The notes beneath the pieces were generated by a model. That model searched no databases, was not told where the DNA came from, and saw nothing but the letters and a program-made list of their open reading frames with translations. 64,000 nucleotides of DNA from Mycocentrospora acerina (Eukaryota; Ascomycota; Dothideomycetes; Pleosporales). The DNA is taken from positions 62,001 to 126,000 of the forward strand of contig JAKUHH010000229.1 in assembly GCA_022701365.1 (NCBI GenBank). Reading direction: 5' to 3'. Of this stretch, positions 43,707 through 56,187 are shown one piece after another. A program made the position numbers and the translations under genes. Position 1 is the stretch's first letter; every line of letters begins with the position of its first letter.

Positions 43707-44504
43707 GGACTTGCGATTTACAAATACCATCTTACAAAGAACGGCAAGCCTGGGCCAACGCACCAGTCTGCCATGTTCAGCTTCACCCTCCGACGACGAC
43801 GGCCATGTTTCGTCCGGCAGCTCTGCAATCGGGAAGAATTTGCATGCCGTGTCGTTTCTCATTCATGCAGTGGGGCATGAAGCTATGACCAAGGAGAAGC
43901 AGGATGTCTACTACCTATACATAGCACAGCAGTGTAAGTATTGCAAATACTGCGCTGTCGATACGATTCATAGGTTCACGTCAAAGAAGCATATTGGGTT
44001 TGGCAAGGGGTGATGGTGCAGGTGAATAATCATGTAAATTCACGTAAATTCGCCAAAACAGTAGCTTTTATCCCATTTCCCACCACTTGCATGCGTGAAG
44101 GGTGTGCGTAACAAACCTAAAATTCTAGACTTTGGGCATCTGACTGTGCCGATGACAAAGCGCGTGCGTCGAATCACGCCTCGATTCAACGCGTAATCTC
44201 GCAGCATCAGCGACCTCGACGGTCATGGCTGCAGCGGATGTCGGGGCCATGGTTCGGAGGATGCCCATCTTGCATACTCGATACGTGTATATATATGTCA
44301 CCAGACGCGACAGGAGACATGTTAAATCACGCCTTTCATATTACGTTTTTCGCTGTCACAAGCCGATCTCGAACATTGCGTCATTGGGTCGGGGTTTAAA
44401 GGGTCCATTCATCTTGACGTCTTACATCACTTAAAGGAAACGCGCTGCACATTGCTGTTCTCTCAAACCATCATCCTCAACCACATCCCAACCCCATATT
44501 CAAT
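43707..44504. other. spacer between RRP45 and the DUF4336 gene
   Basis: About 800 bases with no recognisable gene. A GGGTTTAAAGGG word at about 44391-44402 and the pyrimidine-rich stretch before 44505 fit the promoter of the downstream gene. Confidence 0.5.
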
Positions 44505-45442
44505 ATGTCGTCCAAACTCGTACCCTCGGAACCGGAAAAGGTCATGGTCATTCGTGACATTGTTCCCAGGACCATAACCACCCTCTCTGTACCCTTCTTT
44601 CGATTTGGCAGGATAAAGGTCGGCGGAAGAGGCACAATCGGTAGCTACTCACCTCTCTTTTTACTGCATCTTCCTGCTAACGTCCCTCACAGTTCGTCTG
44701 CAATCCGGCGCTCTCGCCGTCTTCTCCCCTGTCGCTCTCACCGAAGACGTCAAGCGCAAGGTCGCGGAATTGGGTGAAGTCAAGTACATCACCGCCCTCG
44801 ATGCTGAGGTATGCTCTCTCTAAAAATCTCGTCCCACCCCATCCATCTAACCCGTGCCCCCAGCACCACATGTTCCTCGGTCCTTGGCACGCCGAATACC
44901 CCAACGCCCAAGTCCTAGGCCCCGAAACCCTTCCCGAGAAACGCGCAAAGCAAAATAACGAAAAAGTCCCCTTTTCCCACGTCTTCTCCAAATCCAATCC
45001 CGTGACTTCCATCTCTCCCGAATTCGACGCAGAATTTGACTGGGAGTACGTCCCCGCCCACATCAACAAGGAAGTTGTCTTCCTGCACCGCCCCACACGT
45101 AATCTTATTCAAGCCGATCTCCTATTCAATCTCCCCGCCACGGAACAATTCAGCCGCAGCGGCATCCCCGCCACAACAGGCATCCTGACCAAGATTTTCG
45201 TCGCACTCCAGGGCACGCACGGGAGTGCGCTAGCGCAAAAGAGGGTTGTCTGGTGGGGCACGAGTTCCAGCGATAGGAGTGGGTTTGCAAAGTCGGTGGC
45301 TAGGATTGACAAGTGGGACTTTGACCGTATCATTCCTTGCCATGGAGATGTGATTGAGGGGAAGAGCATTGCAAAGGAGGTCTTTCAGAAGGTGTTTGGG
45401 TGGCATTTGGACTTGGCGGTGCAGGAGGCAAAGAAGGCATGA
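44505..45442 (+). CDS. DUF4336-domain protein
   Basis: Three exons, 44505-44640, 44693-44808 and 44864-45442, encode 276 residues. The joins give GGRGTIVRLQSGALAVFSPVALTEDV and TALDAEHHMFLGPWHAEYPNAQVLGP, and the protein ends with DKWDFDRIIPCHGDVIEGK. The HH near the third exon start and the C-terminal CHGD recall metallo-beta-lactamase-fold proteins, to which DUF4336 proteins have been compared. Many fungal genomes have one or more copies annotated only by this domain, so no reaction is assigned. There is no signal peptide or membrane helix, so it is probably cytosolic. Confidence 0.85.
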
Positions 45443-46180
45443 AAAGCTTGAGAGTCCTTTTGGTGTAGGGGAGTTGAATGGTTGCTGATGTTGTAATGAG
45501 TAGTGTTTTGGGTCGAGGAAGGAGTTGTGATACCTTTTCATATCTTGAGTTATATCTTCTGTCACGTTTAAGCAAATTATATACCTAGTTCTCTGCCCTT
45601 TTATCGAATCTTACCTATATCATATGCTTTACTCACGCGTCCAGCTATCATTACCAAAAAAATATTACACCCCTTAGATTCATCCTTGCTCACCCTTCAA
45701 CTTACACACTTCGTCTCTCTCAACCCAAGTCCCATCGCCCTTACTACACTTTCTTTATCTCCTTCCTCTCACTTTCTCTCTCACACTCACACTCACACTC
45801 TCACCACAACCCACCCACCCACTTTAGCTCTTTCACCGCGTATTCAGTAGTCCCGTATCCTACCACCTTTACCTTGAGGCTCAGAAGGTGATGGAAGGGG
45901 GAAGTATAAGAAGGAGTTTAGTGGTTGTTTCTCCTCCGTCTCTTTAACATCAACACCAACATCTAATTAGTCCATCTATCGGCTTCTGACTGGTGATAGA
46001 CTTAGCCTTTCGTTTCGCTTCTAGTGTGGTTCCTTCTCTTACAGGTCGTGGACAGGACGGTGTAGTCGTTGGAAGTAAGTATTAAATAATCTCCGCACCA
46101 TTTTCTCTACATTTATTACTTTTCATATCTAATTCGTGTTGGAGCTCTCGTTATCACATCAACACTACTTCCACAGTACC
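45443..46180. other. pyrimidine-rich spacer
   Basis: About 740 bases. A strongly CT-rich block at about 45700-45840 includes CACTCACACT repeats, and a GTAAGT at about 46075 may be the donor of an intron in the 5' leader of the GTPase gene. No gene is seen. Confidence 0.5.
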
Positions 46181-49022
46181 ATGGAGCCAGATCCGATTCT
46201 GAATTTCGACGAATTCCCAACTTATCTTCATCCAAGGAGGAGTTTGCCCAAGTATGACTCCAAAACAGAGCCGAAGCAGGAACATCCATGGTGGGATCTT
46301 GACAAAACAGCCATTGACGCCCTACTGAAAGCATTTTCTCAATTCATCATCGGCTTGTTGAATGGCTCGCCTGATGGTGACAAGGAACTTCAACATCTTC
46401 TAAGAACTGCTCCAGATCTTGCCAATGTTCTGCGAAGCCCTGCCATCAAGGTTGCTCTCTTAGGAGCACAAGGAGCTGGAAAGAGTCTCACAACCAACGC
46501 AATCTTTGATCTGGATGGCCTGTCTCTGACTGGTGCAGAAGGAGCTGCTTGCACTAGCTCCATCACGCGATACGTATCACATCCGAACACTGAATTCTTC
46601 CATGCACGGATCAAGTTCTTGACTCCAGCAAAGAGAGAGGAGTTACTCAAAGAACACGCACGATCATACTACTTCTACCACAATGCCGATATTGATTCGG
46701 ATGACGAAGACGAAGGCGCTCCCAAATTTCGCCGGGAAGAGGCGGATCAACGTCAAAATGATACCGCAGAAGATGTCTTTACAACACTTTTTGGCTCTCT
46801 TGACTCGTTCCTGGAGAACTGGAGCGCACCGTCTTTCAAGAGTGGAGAATTTGTTCGAATTTGCCAGCTCAAATGTGAGGAGGCTCTCAAAAAGGAGCAG
46901 GCTGACTCGGAGAATGTCTCAACCAAGACTGCGGATAATCAGAAGGAACTCTTGAACCAACTCCGGCCGTTTCTGACCAACGTCAAAGATAAAATTTGTC
47001 TGTGGCCACTCGTAGATAGTATCGCTGTTCTCTTTGATCATGACTTGCTCCATGAGGGAATCGAGTTGATTGACCTTCCTGGTATGTGATTACTTTCGTT
47101 CGCACCATGGTATAGATTCAACTGACTATCATTTAGGATGGGGTGATAGTAATCTCTCAAGGGCTCGTCACGCTGAGCAGATCAAGAACAGCGTCGACGT
47201 GGAGATTATCCTCGCTGATACAATTCGTATTGTTTCCGACGACAAAGTCATCAACAGTGTGCGAGAAGCCATGGCCCATCATGGCGCTGCCAATGTCAAG
47301 GTAATAGCAACAAAGATTGATGTAAGTTAGAGAAGAGTTGGATGATATCAAATATTTAACAGGCAACAGTCCCTCAGCTCCAACCAACTCGCTCAGTGTG
47401 TTGGTGGAGAGTACGACCAGATCGCAGAGATGCTTCAACGCATCGAAGAGAAAGAAACCGACGAAGACGACGAAGATGACAACGGTAACAGTGCTGCAAT
47501 GCGAGAGATGATCACCAGGTACACAACCTACCTCGAGCGCTGTCGCAAACAGAGAAAGATACACGAACGATCAAACAACATCACGGCAGATTTGACGTCA
47601 AAACTTCAAGGCCGGTTCTCAAATGATGTCCCAGGGTTTGGTCATACATCGGCTTCAGATTATATGAATTGGATCAGGAAACCCAAAATTTCTTTCTTGA
47701 ACCAGCCAGCCCTATCTCCAAAAATGACTGGTATACCAGAAATCCGAGAATTCCTCTACTCTCTTCCTGCTGACCGGAACCTCAACGATTATAGGCGTCA
47801 CCTCTTCACCAAAATTCCCGCGTTTGTTGAAAAGGTCAAACGAACAGTGACTGAAATTGATCGCGATGGCGGCTTTCGTACTATTGCCGACACATTTGAT
47901 ATTCTGTATCGGAATTTCATGAAACGGTTGCTTTCGGAAGCGAAATTGACCTTTGGAGAATCTTCTGACAAAAGCATTGCAAGGCTCGACAAAGACATTC
48001 CCACTTTCAAAGAGCAAGTCGAGGAGAAGATTACCCAAGATTGGTGTGGATACAGAGGAAATGTCTTCCTCCGAATTCTCAAGGGCCATGGTGTAATCAT
48101 CAAGGGTACCTCAAAGGCGAGAGGCCTCGAAGAGGGTTGCAACTGGAACAAAGATTTGGCGAAGATGCTCACTCCAGGTTTCAACATGTGGTCAAAGGTG
48201 CACAATCGGGCCATGGCAAACGTCGCGGTACATTTAAGCAAAGCACTGGATTTGTTTCACGACAGAGCCACAGCAATGATAGACACCTCCAGCGCGAACC
48301 TCGTTACTGTTGAAAAGGCTAAGAAGAAATGGGAATCCCAACGCCACAAGATACGCGTAAAACTATCCTCCTTGATGAAGGATATCAAAATCCTAGTGAA
48401 TAAATCCCTCGAATGGGCTACTATGGAATTCGACCAAGAGAACAACCTCATCTCCGCAATCACAAACCCCACATACATCGACGTCTTCCAATCCGAACCC
48501 GCACTCAAACCCCCCAAACCGGGAGTCATCCGAAAAAACAAGCTCTTCGTAGAACCCAAAATCAAGTTCCAAAAAAAACTCCTAGGACACCTGCTCCTCG
48601 ACCCAAACAACCACCTTGTAAACCAACTCCTCCAACACTTTCAGCAAGAATTTGACACGGCAATAAATTCTCTTTTAGAGAAACACTTTGCAGAAATCGA
48701 ATCCCTCCTCGAAGCATTCAGCTCCACCATCCGCAGCGAAGCGCCCATCGACTACCACATCACTCCAGACGGGGAAGCCATCCGCGAAGACATCAAGGCC
48801 CAGATCCCAAAGATGCTTGAATTGGCGGAGGAACTGCAGGGAAAAATCCCTCTACCACCAAAAAAGGAGGATGGCTGCTCGGACGACGAGGAAGAGGAAG
48901 GAGAAGATGGCCAGGAATTTATGTCTATTTTCAAGACGATGACGACGACAGCAACGACCAAACGTGCGAATAAAGACGTGTCTTCTGATGCAGCGAAGAC
49001 TAAAAAGATCAAGCATGAGTGA
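46181..49022 (+). CDS. large dynamin-like GTPase of unknown function
   Basis: Three exons, 46181-47081, 47137-47321 and 47370-49022, encode 912 residues. G1 is GAQGAGKS at 95-102. The G3 motif, DLPGW, is built across the first intron (about 298-302). G4 is TKID at about 359-362. The second acceptor is taken as CAG at 47367-47369, since the CAG seven bases earlier breaks the frame. Downstream is a long, mostly helical region (about 380-870) that I cannot match closely, and a C-terminus rich in acidic and then Lys residues ending TKKIKHE, a possible nuclear signal. The layout resembles SLIP-GC-like nuclear GTPases and the fungal proteins carrying dynamin_N with DUF7605. The function is unknown, and no partner gene is adjacent. 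Confidence 0.85.
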
Positions 49023-49455
49023 GTGATTCTCATACAGATGGATGGATGGATGGATTCTTCCCTCACCAAGAAAAAAATTGGTACTTCCCATCCACCCCTA
49101 TTCCAATCGTACTGCACTGCACCGAACTACAATCCACTTCAACATATTCATTCACTTCAATTCGAGGAACCCCCCTCCTTCTTCCCATCTACATCCCCTT
49201 TCCCTTCCAAACACACCCAAAAGTACACACACTCTACATACATACATGCGAGCAAGCAAGCAGGCAAGCAAGCACGCTCTCCGTAACAAGAGAAGAAGAA
49301 AATGCCTTCCCTCTCCTCGTACTATCAGAGCTTTTTATATATACATATATCTCGCATACAAAATGAAACGAAACGAAGACGAATGAATATATGAACAAAT
49401 ACACATTACCTTCTCGCTTCCTCTCCCTCTCCCTCTCTTCCATCTCATTCATGCC

Positions 49456-49549
<94 letters not shown>

Positions 49550-50308
49550 TGGTTGCAGCTGTGTTGTGGCTATGTAATCCGATGCAGTGATGCATCGATG
49601 TGATATAATACCGTCAACAGACTTGCAGCATGAAGTGGTACTACTCACGAGATGCACAACGTAGAAGATGCTCTCACCCTCCCCCCCAAATCCTAACAGT
49701 AGTAGCAGTAGCAGGAACGACGGAGAGAGACTTCACAACAACAAACAACTTTTGTCAACTTTTGATTCTCTATCTTACTATGGAAACGACTCCATCCTGT
49801 AGACCTAACCTACCACTCCCTACAAATGCTCATCGCCTCGCGCCTAAAAGCTTAACTATCCCATATATGTATCCTGCGACGCTACCATCTAAAAAATTCT
49901 CTCCCATATTCCCTATTCCACCACTTGAAAAAAAGATCCTTGTCGTTCCTCCGATGTGTACGTGACAACCATGAATAGGAGATGTGGATGACAGTAAAAT
50001 GGTGTACAATGAGAGACGCGCATTAGTGTCTATGATACCCGAATTCGAAATAATTCTGTCAAATGCCGCTCAATCTCGATGAAAATGAAAGTAACTTCTC
50101 GAGGGAATGACTACTCGAGAATATGGGGTGTGCCAACCCAAAACGCCGTTCGCCGATGCTAAGCATAATGTATTTCTGAAAGAGTGTAAGAGCAGTGTGA
50201 GCTGAAGCCTGTTGTGCATGTTCGTCAGGTCATGGCTGCGCTGCGGATATCCAACTCGAACCGCTAGCGCTAAGCGATCTCCGATTTGCGAATGCTTGCC
50301 GTCGCACA
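49023..50308. other. convergent spacer with long tetranucleotide repeat
   Basis: Between the 3' ends of the GTPase and WSC genes. It contains GGATGGAT repeats at 49038-49053, (GCAAGCAA) words near 49252-49272 and the long (GATT)n tract. No gene is seen. Confidence 0.55.
49456..49550. repeat. (GATT)n microsatellite, about 24 copies
   Basis: An essentially perfect run of about 95 bases of the tetranucleotide GATT, followed by TGGTTGCAGC. It is the longest perfect simple repeat in the window and likely to vary in length among isolates. Confidence 0.95.
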
Positions 50309-51834
50309 TCATGATCGATCTATGGACTCGCGGTTGGGTGGGTCAGGATTCGCAACCTAAAATTTGTCAGTCTGGTCTTGTGCAAAAAGGCGCGAGAGCA
50401 CATACACCTAATCTCCGGCCATAGTCATGACTGTCGTCAATACTGCCGTGGCTTGAATTGTCAAACACCATCAGTTGCGTGGGATTGAGCCGTGAGTCAA
50501 ACACCAGCGGTTGGCTATATCGACGACCTGATCCAGACGCTGGACTAACCGACTCGCGATCTTGCCGGCTGTTTTGCGACCCAAATCTCGTGCTGATCTT
50601 TGATGGGTACTGGTTGTCTTTTTCCATTTTGCCTCCAAGCAAGCCAGCCTTGCTCATAGTGCTAGTATTGCGTGTGATGTTGGCTGGTGCATCCTGGTCC
50701 TGTGCTTGTTGTTTTCGTCGCCTCCAAAGGAGAAAAAGAATTCCGCCAATGATGAGTGCGATTCCAACAACACCACCAACAGCACCTCCTACAATGGCGC
50801 CTGTGTTCGATTTGCTATCGCCGGTACTTGTCTGCGATTCCGCAGTGCTGCTTGGTGGCAAAATAACAGTACGGGTTACAATAGCACCACTCTCAGTGAT
50901 GACCTGCACAGTTGTTTGATCCCGACTGACGCTGCTGGAGACGGTTTGGAGAGTCGACGAGGCTCTGGAGCTCTGTGTTGGGGATCAGCTAAATCATGGA
51001 GGTTGGAGTGTGATGTCTCTAGGAAAAGGGACAAATACAGGATTGGTCAAAGCTATGGTGGGAGAAGGCGCCACGGCAGTAGTAATCACCGACCTAATAA
51101 CTGTCTGAGTGACCGTTACCGGAACAGATGTACGACGACTCGTGGACGCTTCACTTGACGGAGCCGAAGAGGGCTACCCGAGAAGTCAAACCCATGACCG
51201 ATTGCTTGTACAGGACTGAAAACAACACGTGGGGATGAAGAAGGGGGGAAGGATGGGGATCAGAGAATAGACAGAGAACTGAAAAGAAAGACGGGGTCGG
51301 TGCAAGCGATGCGACAGAACAAAATGTACTAACAGTTATCGCCGCAGACGAACTCGCAATTCTTGTTGAAGAAACAACTGATGAACTACTCACGACTGTA
51401 GAGCTTGCCGAAGAGGCCCCTGCAGTACCGGAAGCTTGCCCTGCCAACTTGAGATATATGTAGAGGCCATCGTCTTTGCTGCCACACTTCTCATCGGGGT
51501 AACCAGGACAATCGACCTGGCATCTGCTAAGGTCTGTCTGGCTTGAAGGAATATAATTGGAACACCAGCAGTCCGTATACTGGATGATAGCAAAGGCATA
51601 TGTTCCCTGGCCGTTGCAGTAGTCAGTACACTTGCCATTGGATTGGTACGTCCAGAAAACTGCAAATGTTAGTAAAATCGTAACCAACAGAGAAGAATAC
51701 TTACAAGAGCTACCGCTTGCGGTATTCTGGGATGAGCAATACGCCTGAGTAGCGGCCTGTACTGGTGAAAGCGACGACAGTATGATAAGTGAAGCAACAA
51801 TGGCCAAGTACGGTAATCTCAGTATGCGATCCAT
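50309..51834 (-). CDS. WSC-domain single-pass membrane protein
   Basis: Five proposed exons, 51834-51705, 51659-51334, 51173-51075, 50972-50406 and 50356-50309, encode 389 residues. A signal peptide (about 1-27) precedes a WSC domain rich in Cys (YQSNGKCTDYCNGQGTYAFA, DCWCSNYIP, CQVDCPGYPDEKCGS). Then come a Ser/Thr-rich stretch likely to be O-mannosylated, a transmembrane helix with GAIVGGAVGGVVGIALIIGG and a basic RRRKQQ stop-transfer, and a Ser-rich cytoplasmic tail ending VANPDPPNRESIDRS. This is the layout of WSC cell-wall stress sensors, which signal to Rho1 and the cell-integrity MAP kinase pathway; a sensor role is inferred. The third exon and its donor (GTGGCG) are the least certain part. 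Confidence 0.82.
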
Positions 51835-53929
51835 GGCCGGTGACGCGGTGTTAGGGGTTCGATATGAGGGTTAGTATGTTAGTATCCTTCGACTGCGCCT
51901 CGACTCGTTTGTTGGAACGAGTGCTTTCTGGAGGATTGTGGGGCGTTCCTTTGTGGAGCGTGTTGTTCTCCAGATTGTGAATCGATAGGCGTTCCCGGAG
52001 TTTCACAAGGACAATGACTAGGAAAAGCGATTGAACGCCTCCAACGTCGTGAATGAACGATTAACGTGAAGGAAAAAGTGAGATCTGAGAATTGCTCCGC
52101 GGCGTTTGAGTGGGAGCGAAAGGAGGTGGTGTACTGAGGTGGTGTCGCCTCTTGGGGCTCGGGGGTTCGATCGAGGCAGTGGATGAGTATCGCCGTGGGT
52201 TGGCTGGATAGCTCAAATGGGTGTCAGCATGCTGCTGCGCCTAGACAGGGAAGCCAACAAGAGTCGTCGTCGGCTGAATATAGAGGGAGGCGAAAAGAGA
52301 CTTGCGCAAGTCGCTGTTGGGAAACAAGAGCTGGTGGAGCAGGGCCAAGAACTTACAATTGGCGCTAATGGTTCGTGTCTTGCCCAATGTGGAGACGTGT
52401 GCAGATCACCAGCCTCAAGGTTCCGCGCCTCCCGCCTTTGATTCAGGACAAGCTGCACGATGGACGCGTGCGGTGTTTAGATTCCTTGCTTGCCTACTGC
52501 CGTTGGGTTGAGCCTGCAGTCGAGTTCGCAGTGGTTGGCGTTTTGTGGAGCAATGTTGTAAAGACTGTTGGATGGCTCAAGCGGTGCCTATATTGTCATG
52601 ACGCGAGTAGTGAGCACAACCAGCCGGCGCCGCTCGATGGAGTGTGCAGCCGCCTTGATTTGCGATTGACCGTGCGGAGAATCTGGTGCTCTGGATATCG
52701 AGTTGCTCCGGACTTGTCTCCGAGATGTAATTGTGGACGAGGCTGGGAAGTCGGGTCGCACGCGTGTCAACACGCAGTGGAGTGCAGGGAAGGAAACTGG
52801 GTAGCGAGCGTGTAAGGCGACTGCAGGAAGGGCTGGAGAGAAATAATTAATGGACGCACAGCCAGCTGTGGACAGGCAGCTTGTTTTGTCCCCCCGTGAA
52901 CGCTGATCATCGTGCCTGCCGCACAGGCAGAGCTAGCATCGTCGTGTTATCGACGGTCTGCGTCGTCCTATCGGTCGCTTCATGAGCCACCCGTTCTGTG
53001 CATAACTGACAGGGAGAGCGCTGCCGCTATTCACGAATTGATTCCCTGTCCACCACACCAAGAAGCAGGTGCCCTTTGTGCGGGGTACATCGAGCTTCAA
53101 AGCGTTGCGATAAGCAGGTGTCCGCTGCATGTATGCCAGCCTGTCAACCGCCATCTTCGCCTGCACACGAGGGTTTCTGCGGTGCCCTGTGCCCCTGGTT
53201 GCTGTGCTCGTAACCCTTGCATGCCCAACAATTGGGCAGCTTGCATGCCCTGTTTCAGAGTTTCCCAGAAGCGCGAGCGGGTACGTCAATCAGGTCGCGG
53301 CGAGCACGACGAAGCGCCCTTGATTCTTTAGGCTCTTGCCGAGACTGCCAGGTCATCAAGCTTAACGTCCTTTCGCCTTCAGTCTCATTCTCAAACCCTC
53401 GCTTTGCACTTTCGGCGCGGAGCAAAGCCCCTGTCGATCTTAATTGCACAGTGGTAATGCGTTCATTCGCACCGACTGACGAATGACGAGTCAGTCATAC
53501 GAGGTTGCGTCATAGCCCAATTGGGAATTCTGATCTACATGACGTTCCCGCTGTGGCTGATGTCTGAAACGAGGCCAAAGTGGCTGCAGATTAAACCGAA
53601 GTCGCGTGTTTTCGCGACAACTAAGCTCGAGTAGAATCAACGGAGGGTATCACTGCATTTCACGACGCTCTGAGTTGTCTCTTCTGGCGACAAGTTGGTA
53701 CGCTTTGATAAGAGTGTTGTTGGACCGCAGAACGCGCCGCGCATGTTTCGAATTAAAACTTTCCATGCTGGAACTAATGTGGAGCAAGCGCAAAGTCACC
53801 GAGGTCTAATGATGCCTTGAGCAGCTGCCACACACTAAACTGAGACTTGCCATGTCTTGAAACTGGAAAAAGAAAATGGCCAAGAGGCATTCTTGGTGCC
53901 ACGAGTGAAAGCTTGGTGCGATTTGTTTA
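51835..53929. other. gene-poor spacer, 2.1 kb
   Basis: The left end is the promoter of the WSC gene; the right end is the 3' flank of the dienoyl-CoA reductase. The open frames on both strands are short, overlap one another and have no motifs that I recognise. No mobile-element signature is seen. Confidence 0.5.
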
Positions 53930-55097
53930 CTACAACTTTGACTTCTTGGCGCCCGCGACGCCCGTCACCTGCTCTCCCGAAAGCAGAAACTCGGGATATT
54001 TGAAGCCCTTGGACAAGCCTGCAGTATGCCAGGCTCCACCATCAACTAGGATGAATCGTTAGTACAATCTTTGAAGTCGCCAAGAAAAATGACACAACTC
54101 ACCAACAATCGTGTCTCCATTGACAAAGTTTCCGGCGTCTGAAAAGAGGTAGACGGTTGCATCCGCAATCTCCTTAACGGATCCAAATCGCCCTGCTGGG
54201 ACTGCCTTGTATGATTCCTCTAGGTGTTCTTTCTTTGCCAACCGAGCCATGCCTTCGGTGTCCGCGATAGGTCCCGGCGCAATGATGTTGGATGTAATAC
54301 CCCTGGGGCCTTGCTCTATGGCCACAGAAACGGACAAGGCATCAATTCCCGCCTTCGCAACAGATACATGGCTCTGAAGTATTGTGCCTTGGTAGTGTAG
54401 TGTTGCGCTCACAAAGATAATGCGACCGCCAGTACCATTTGCAGGAGCAGTTTTGCCATCCGTCCTGTGCTTGCCTGCCGACTCGACAAGGTATGGTAGT
54501 GTTGCTTTGAGGGTATTGTATGACCCAAGGATGTCGATGTCAATGACAGACTTCATCGCGTTCGTGGAGAGGTTGTCGATGGTGGTGAGAAAGTTGCCTG
54601 CGGCACCAGCACTATGTACCGTCAGAGATGCTCACTTCCTAGTTCCTCCATATCGCAACTCACATAACGAAGTCGATACTGCCTAGCTCCTTGACAGTGC
54701 GGTCTGCTGCAGCTTGAAGCAACTCTGGCTTCCTCACATCTACCGCGCCAATACCAATGACCTTTGCGCCCTTCCGCGCGGTCGCAATATCTTTCGCCAT
54801 TCGTTCAGTCTTTTCTACATTGCGTCCGATGATGGCAGCATTTGCACCAAGATACACTAGGGCGCGAACTTGAGCTGAGCATATCGATCCTGCTCCGCCA
54901 GTGCAGAAGACGACCTTGCCATCTGTAGCATACCCATTAGCGAGTGACCAAAAGAAGAGAGGGGATGAGCTGCGATTGTGTACGTGTTGTTGGTTGATGA
55001 GGTTTGTACAAGAGCACTCTATAACACAGGTTGTATACGTACCAAAGATGCCCTCCCTCCAAACAGGGCTGATAAAGTCGTACGGTGCTTGTGACAT
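53930..55097 (-). CDS. SPS19: peroxisomal 2,4-dienoyl-CoA reductase
   Basis: Four exons, 55097-55043, 54922-54664, 54611-54103 and 54045-53930, encode 312 residues. The joins restore IFDGKVVFCTGGAG (cofactor site), IDFVIAGAAGNFL and GDTIVVDGGAWHTAG. SATLHYQGTILQSHVSVAKAGID, with Lys but no YxxxK tyrosine, is typical of the DECR2/Sps19 branch of the SDR family, as is NIIAPGPIADTEGM. The last exon ends with SKL, a canonical type 1 peroxisomal targeting signal; unspliced, the frame stops earlier and loses it. The enzyme uses NADPH to reduce 2,4-dienoyl-CoA during beta-oxidation of unsaturated fatty acids. It is divergent from the ATG33-like gene, with 470 bases between starts. Confidence 0.94.
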
Positions 55098-55566
55098 GGT
55101 GATGTGTGAGGGCTTATATGTAATGCTCGTTAAGAGAGTCTTAGTACCAGTGAATTCAAGTATACAGATAAATGATGAGGGTAATGCAAGTTAAAGGCTC
55201 GCAAGAATTGTGGCCGAGATGATTACGGATCTACCGGTGCACGCGTACCAGCCGAGGTAACGACACGAGAGCTGACTATCCACATCCGACAAGGCTCAGG
55301 AAACACAACCTGAGTTTTGAGACACATCTCATGGCATCTCGGGATTCGTACGCGTTCGATGGATTACTGTCGAAGAGGAGATTTGTATACAGTGCAGGCA
55401 AAAGATGCGTTGTCGATGTATTGCATGTGCCTTGCCAAGCTTTCAAGACAAGGGTAACGTCAACGTGCATTGCTCAAGGCTAGCTGTCAACCGCCAACAC
55501 CAATTCTTCAACGAGTACTCTTCAACTTACTCGTTCTTGTCTCATTGACACAGGTACAGCTGAATC

Positions 55567-56187
55567 ATGGCTGCAAATACAGTGTCAATCTGTAAATTCG
55601 TGGGGACGATAAGCCTGGGATTGTTAACGGTATGTTGGGATCCGCCACCTTCCCCGCCTGCAGTGGAGCTGTTGTGAACAGGCACAAGCTTGAGCGCGGG
55701 CACACAACAAATACCACATGGAATCAGAGCCTCATACTAACGATATCTTCAGGGTGTATCGGCATCTCTCTCAGCATTTGCATTGCCCTCCCTTCTCGCG
55801 CTGCCTACGGCCGTTGACGCGCGCACCTCATTCACCTACCTCTCCAGCAAATCTCGACACCTATCAGCGTACTTGCGTCACATCACAACATTTACTCTAT
55901 TCTCCGCATATCTACTATCACCTCGCCGGTTTCGTCATCCGTACCTCCTCTACACCTCCATCTTTGCCTTCGCCTCGGGGCCAGGTATTGATTACGCCGT
56001 CTCGTTGCGAGAAGGCGCGAACGAGCAGAGGATAGCATTAGACTTGGAGGCCCAGGGCAACGATGTCAATGGGGAGCAAGTCAGGCAGGCTGTAGAGAAG
56101 AAGAAGTTTACTGAAACCATGAAGGCGGCTCTCGCGGGTGTGGCTTTTATCACACAAGTTGTGGGAATCTGGGGGGATGGCGCGTAG
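55567..56187 (+). CDS. ATG33: ATG33-like mitochondrial membrane protein
   Basis: Two exons, 55567-55629 and 55753-56187, encode 165 residues. The start MAANTVSICKFVGTISLGLLT joins to GVSASLSAFALPSLLALP across a 123-nt intron. I count three or four hydrophobic segments (near 8-35, 70-85, 92-105 and 143-158), with SPRRFRHPYLLYTS in the middle, the pattern I associate with fungal Atg33-like proteins. In budding yeast Atg33 is a mitochondrial outer-membrane protein needed for mitophagy in stationary phase. Similarity outside yeasts is weak and I have not aligned it, so the name is tentative. The C-terminal half has a charged stretch and ends GIWGDGA. Confidence 0.68.

Noticed and set aside
51835..53929. 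Hidden gene in the spacer upstream of the WSC gene
   Set aside because: Frames on both strands are short and overlap; I could not link any of them by splice sites into a product with recognisable motifs.
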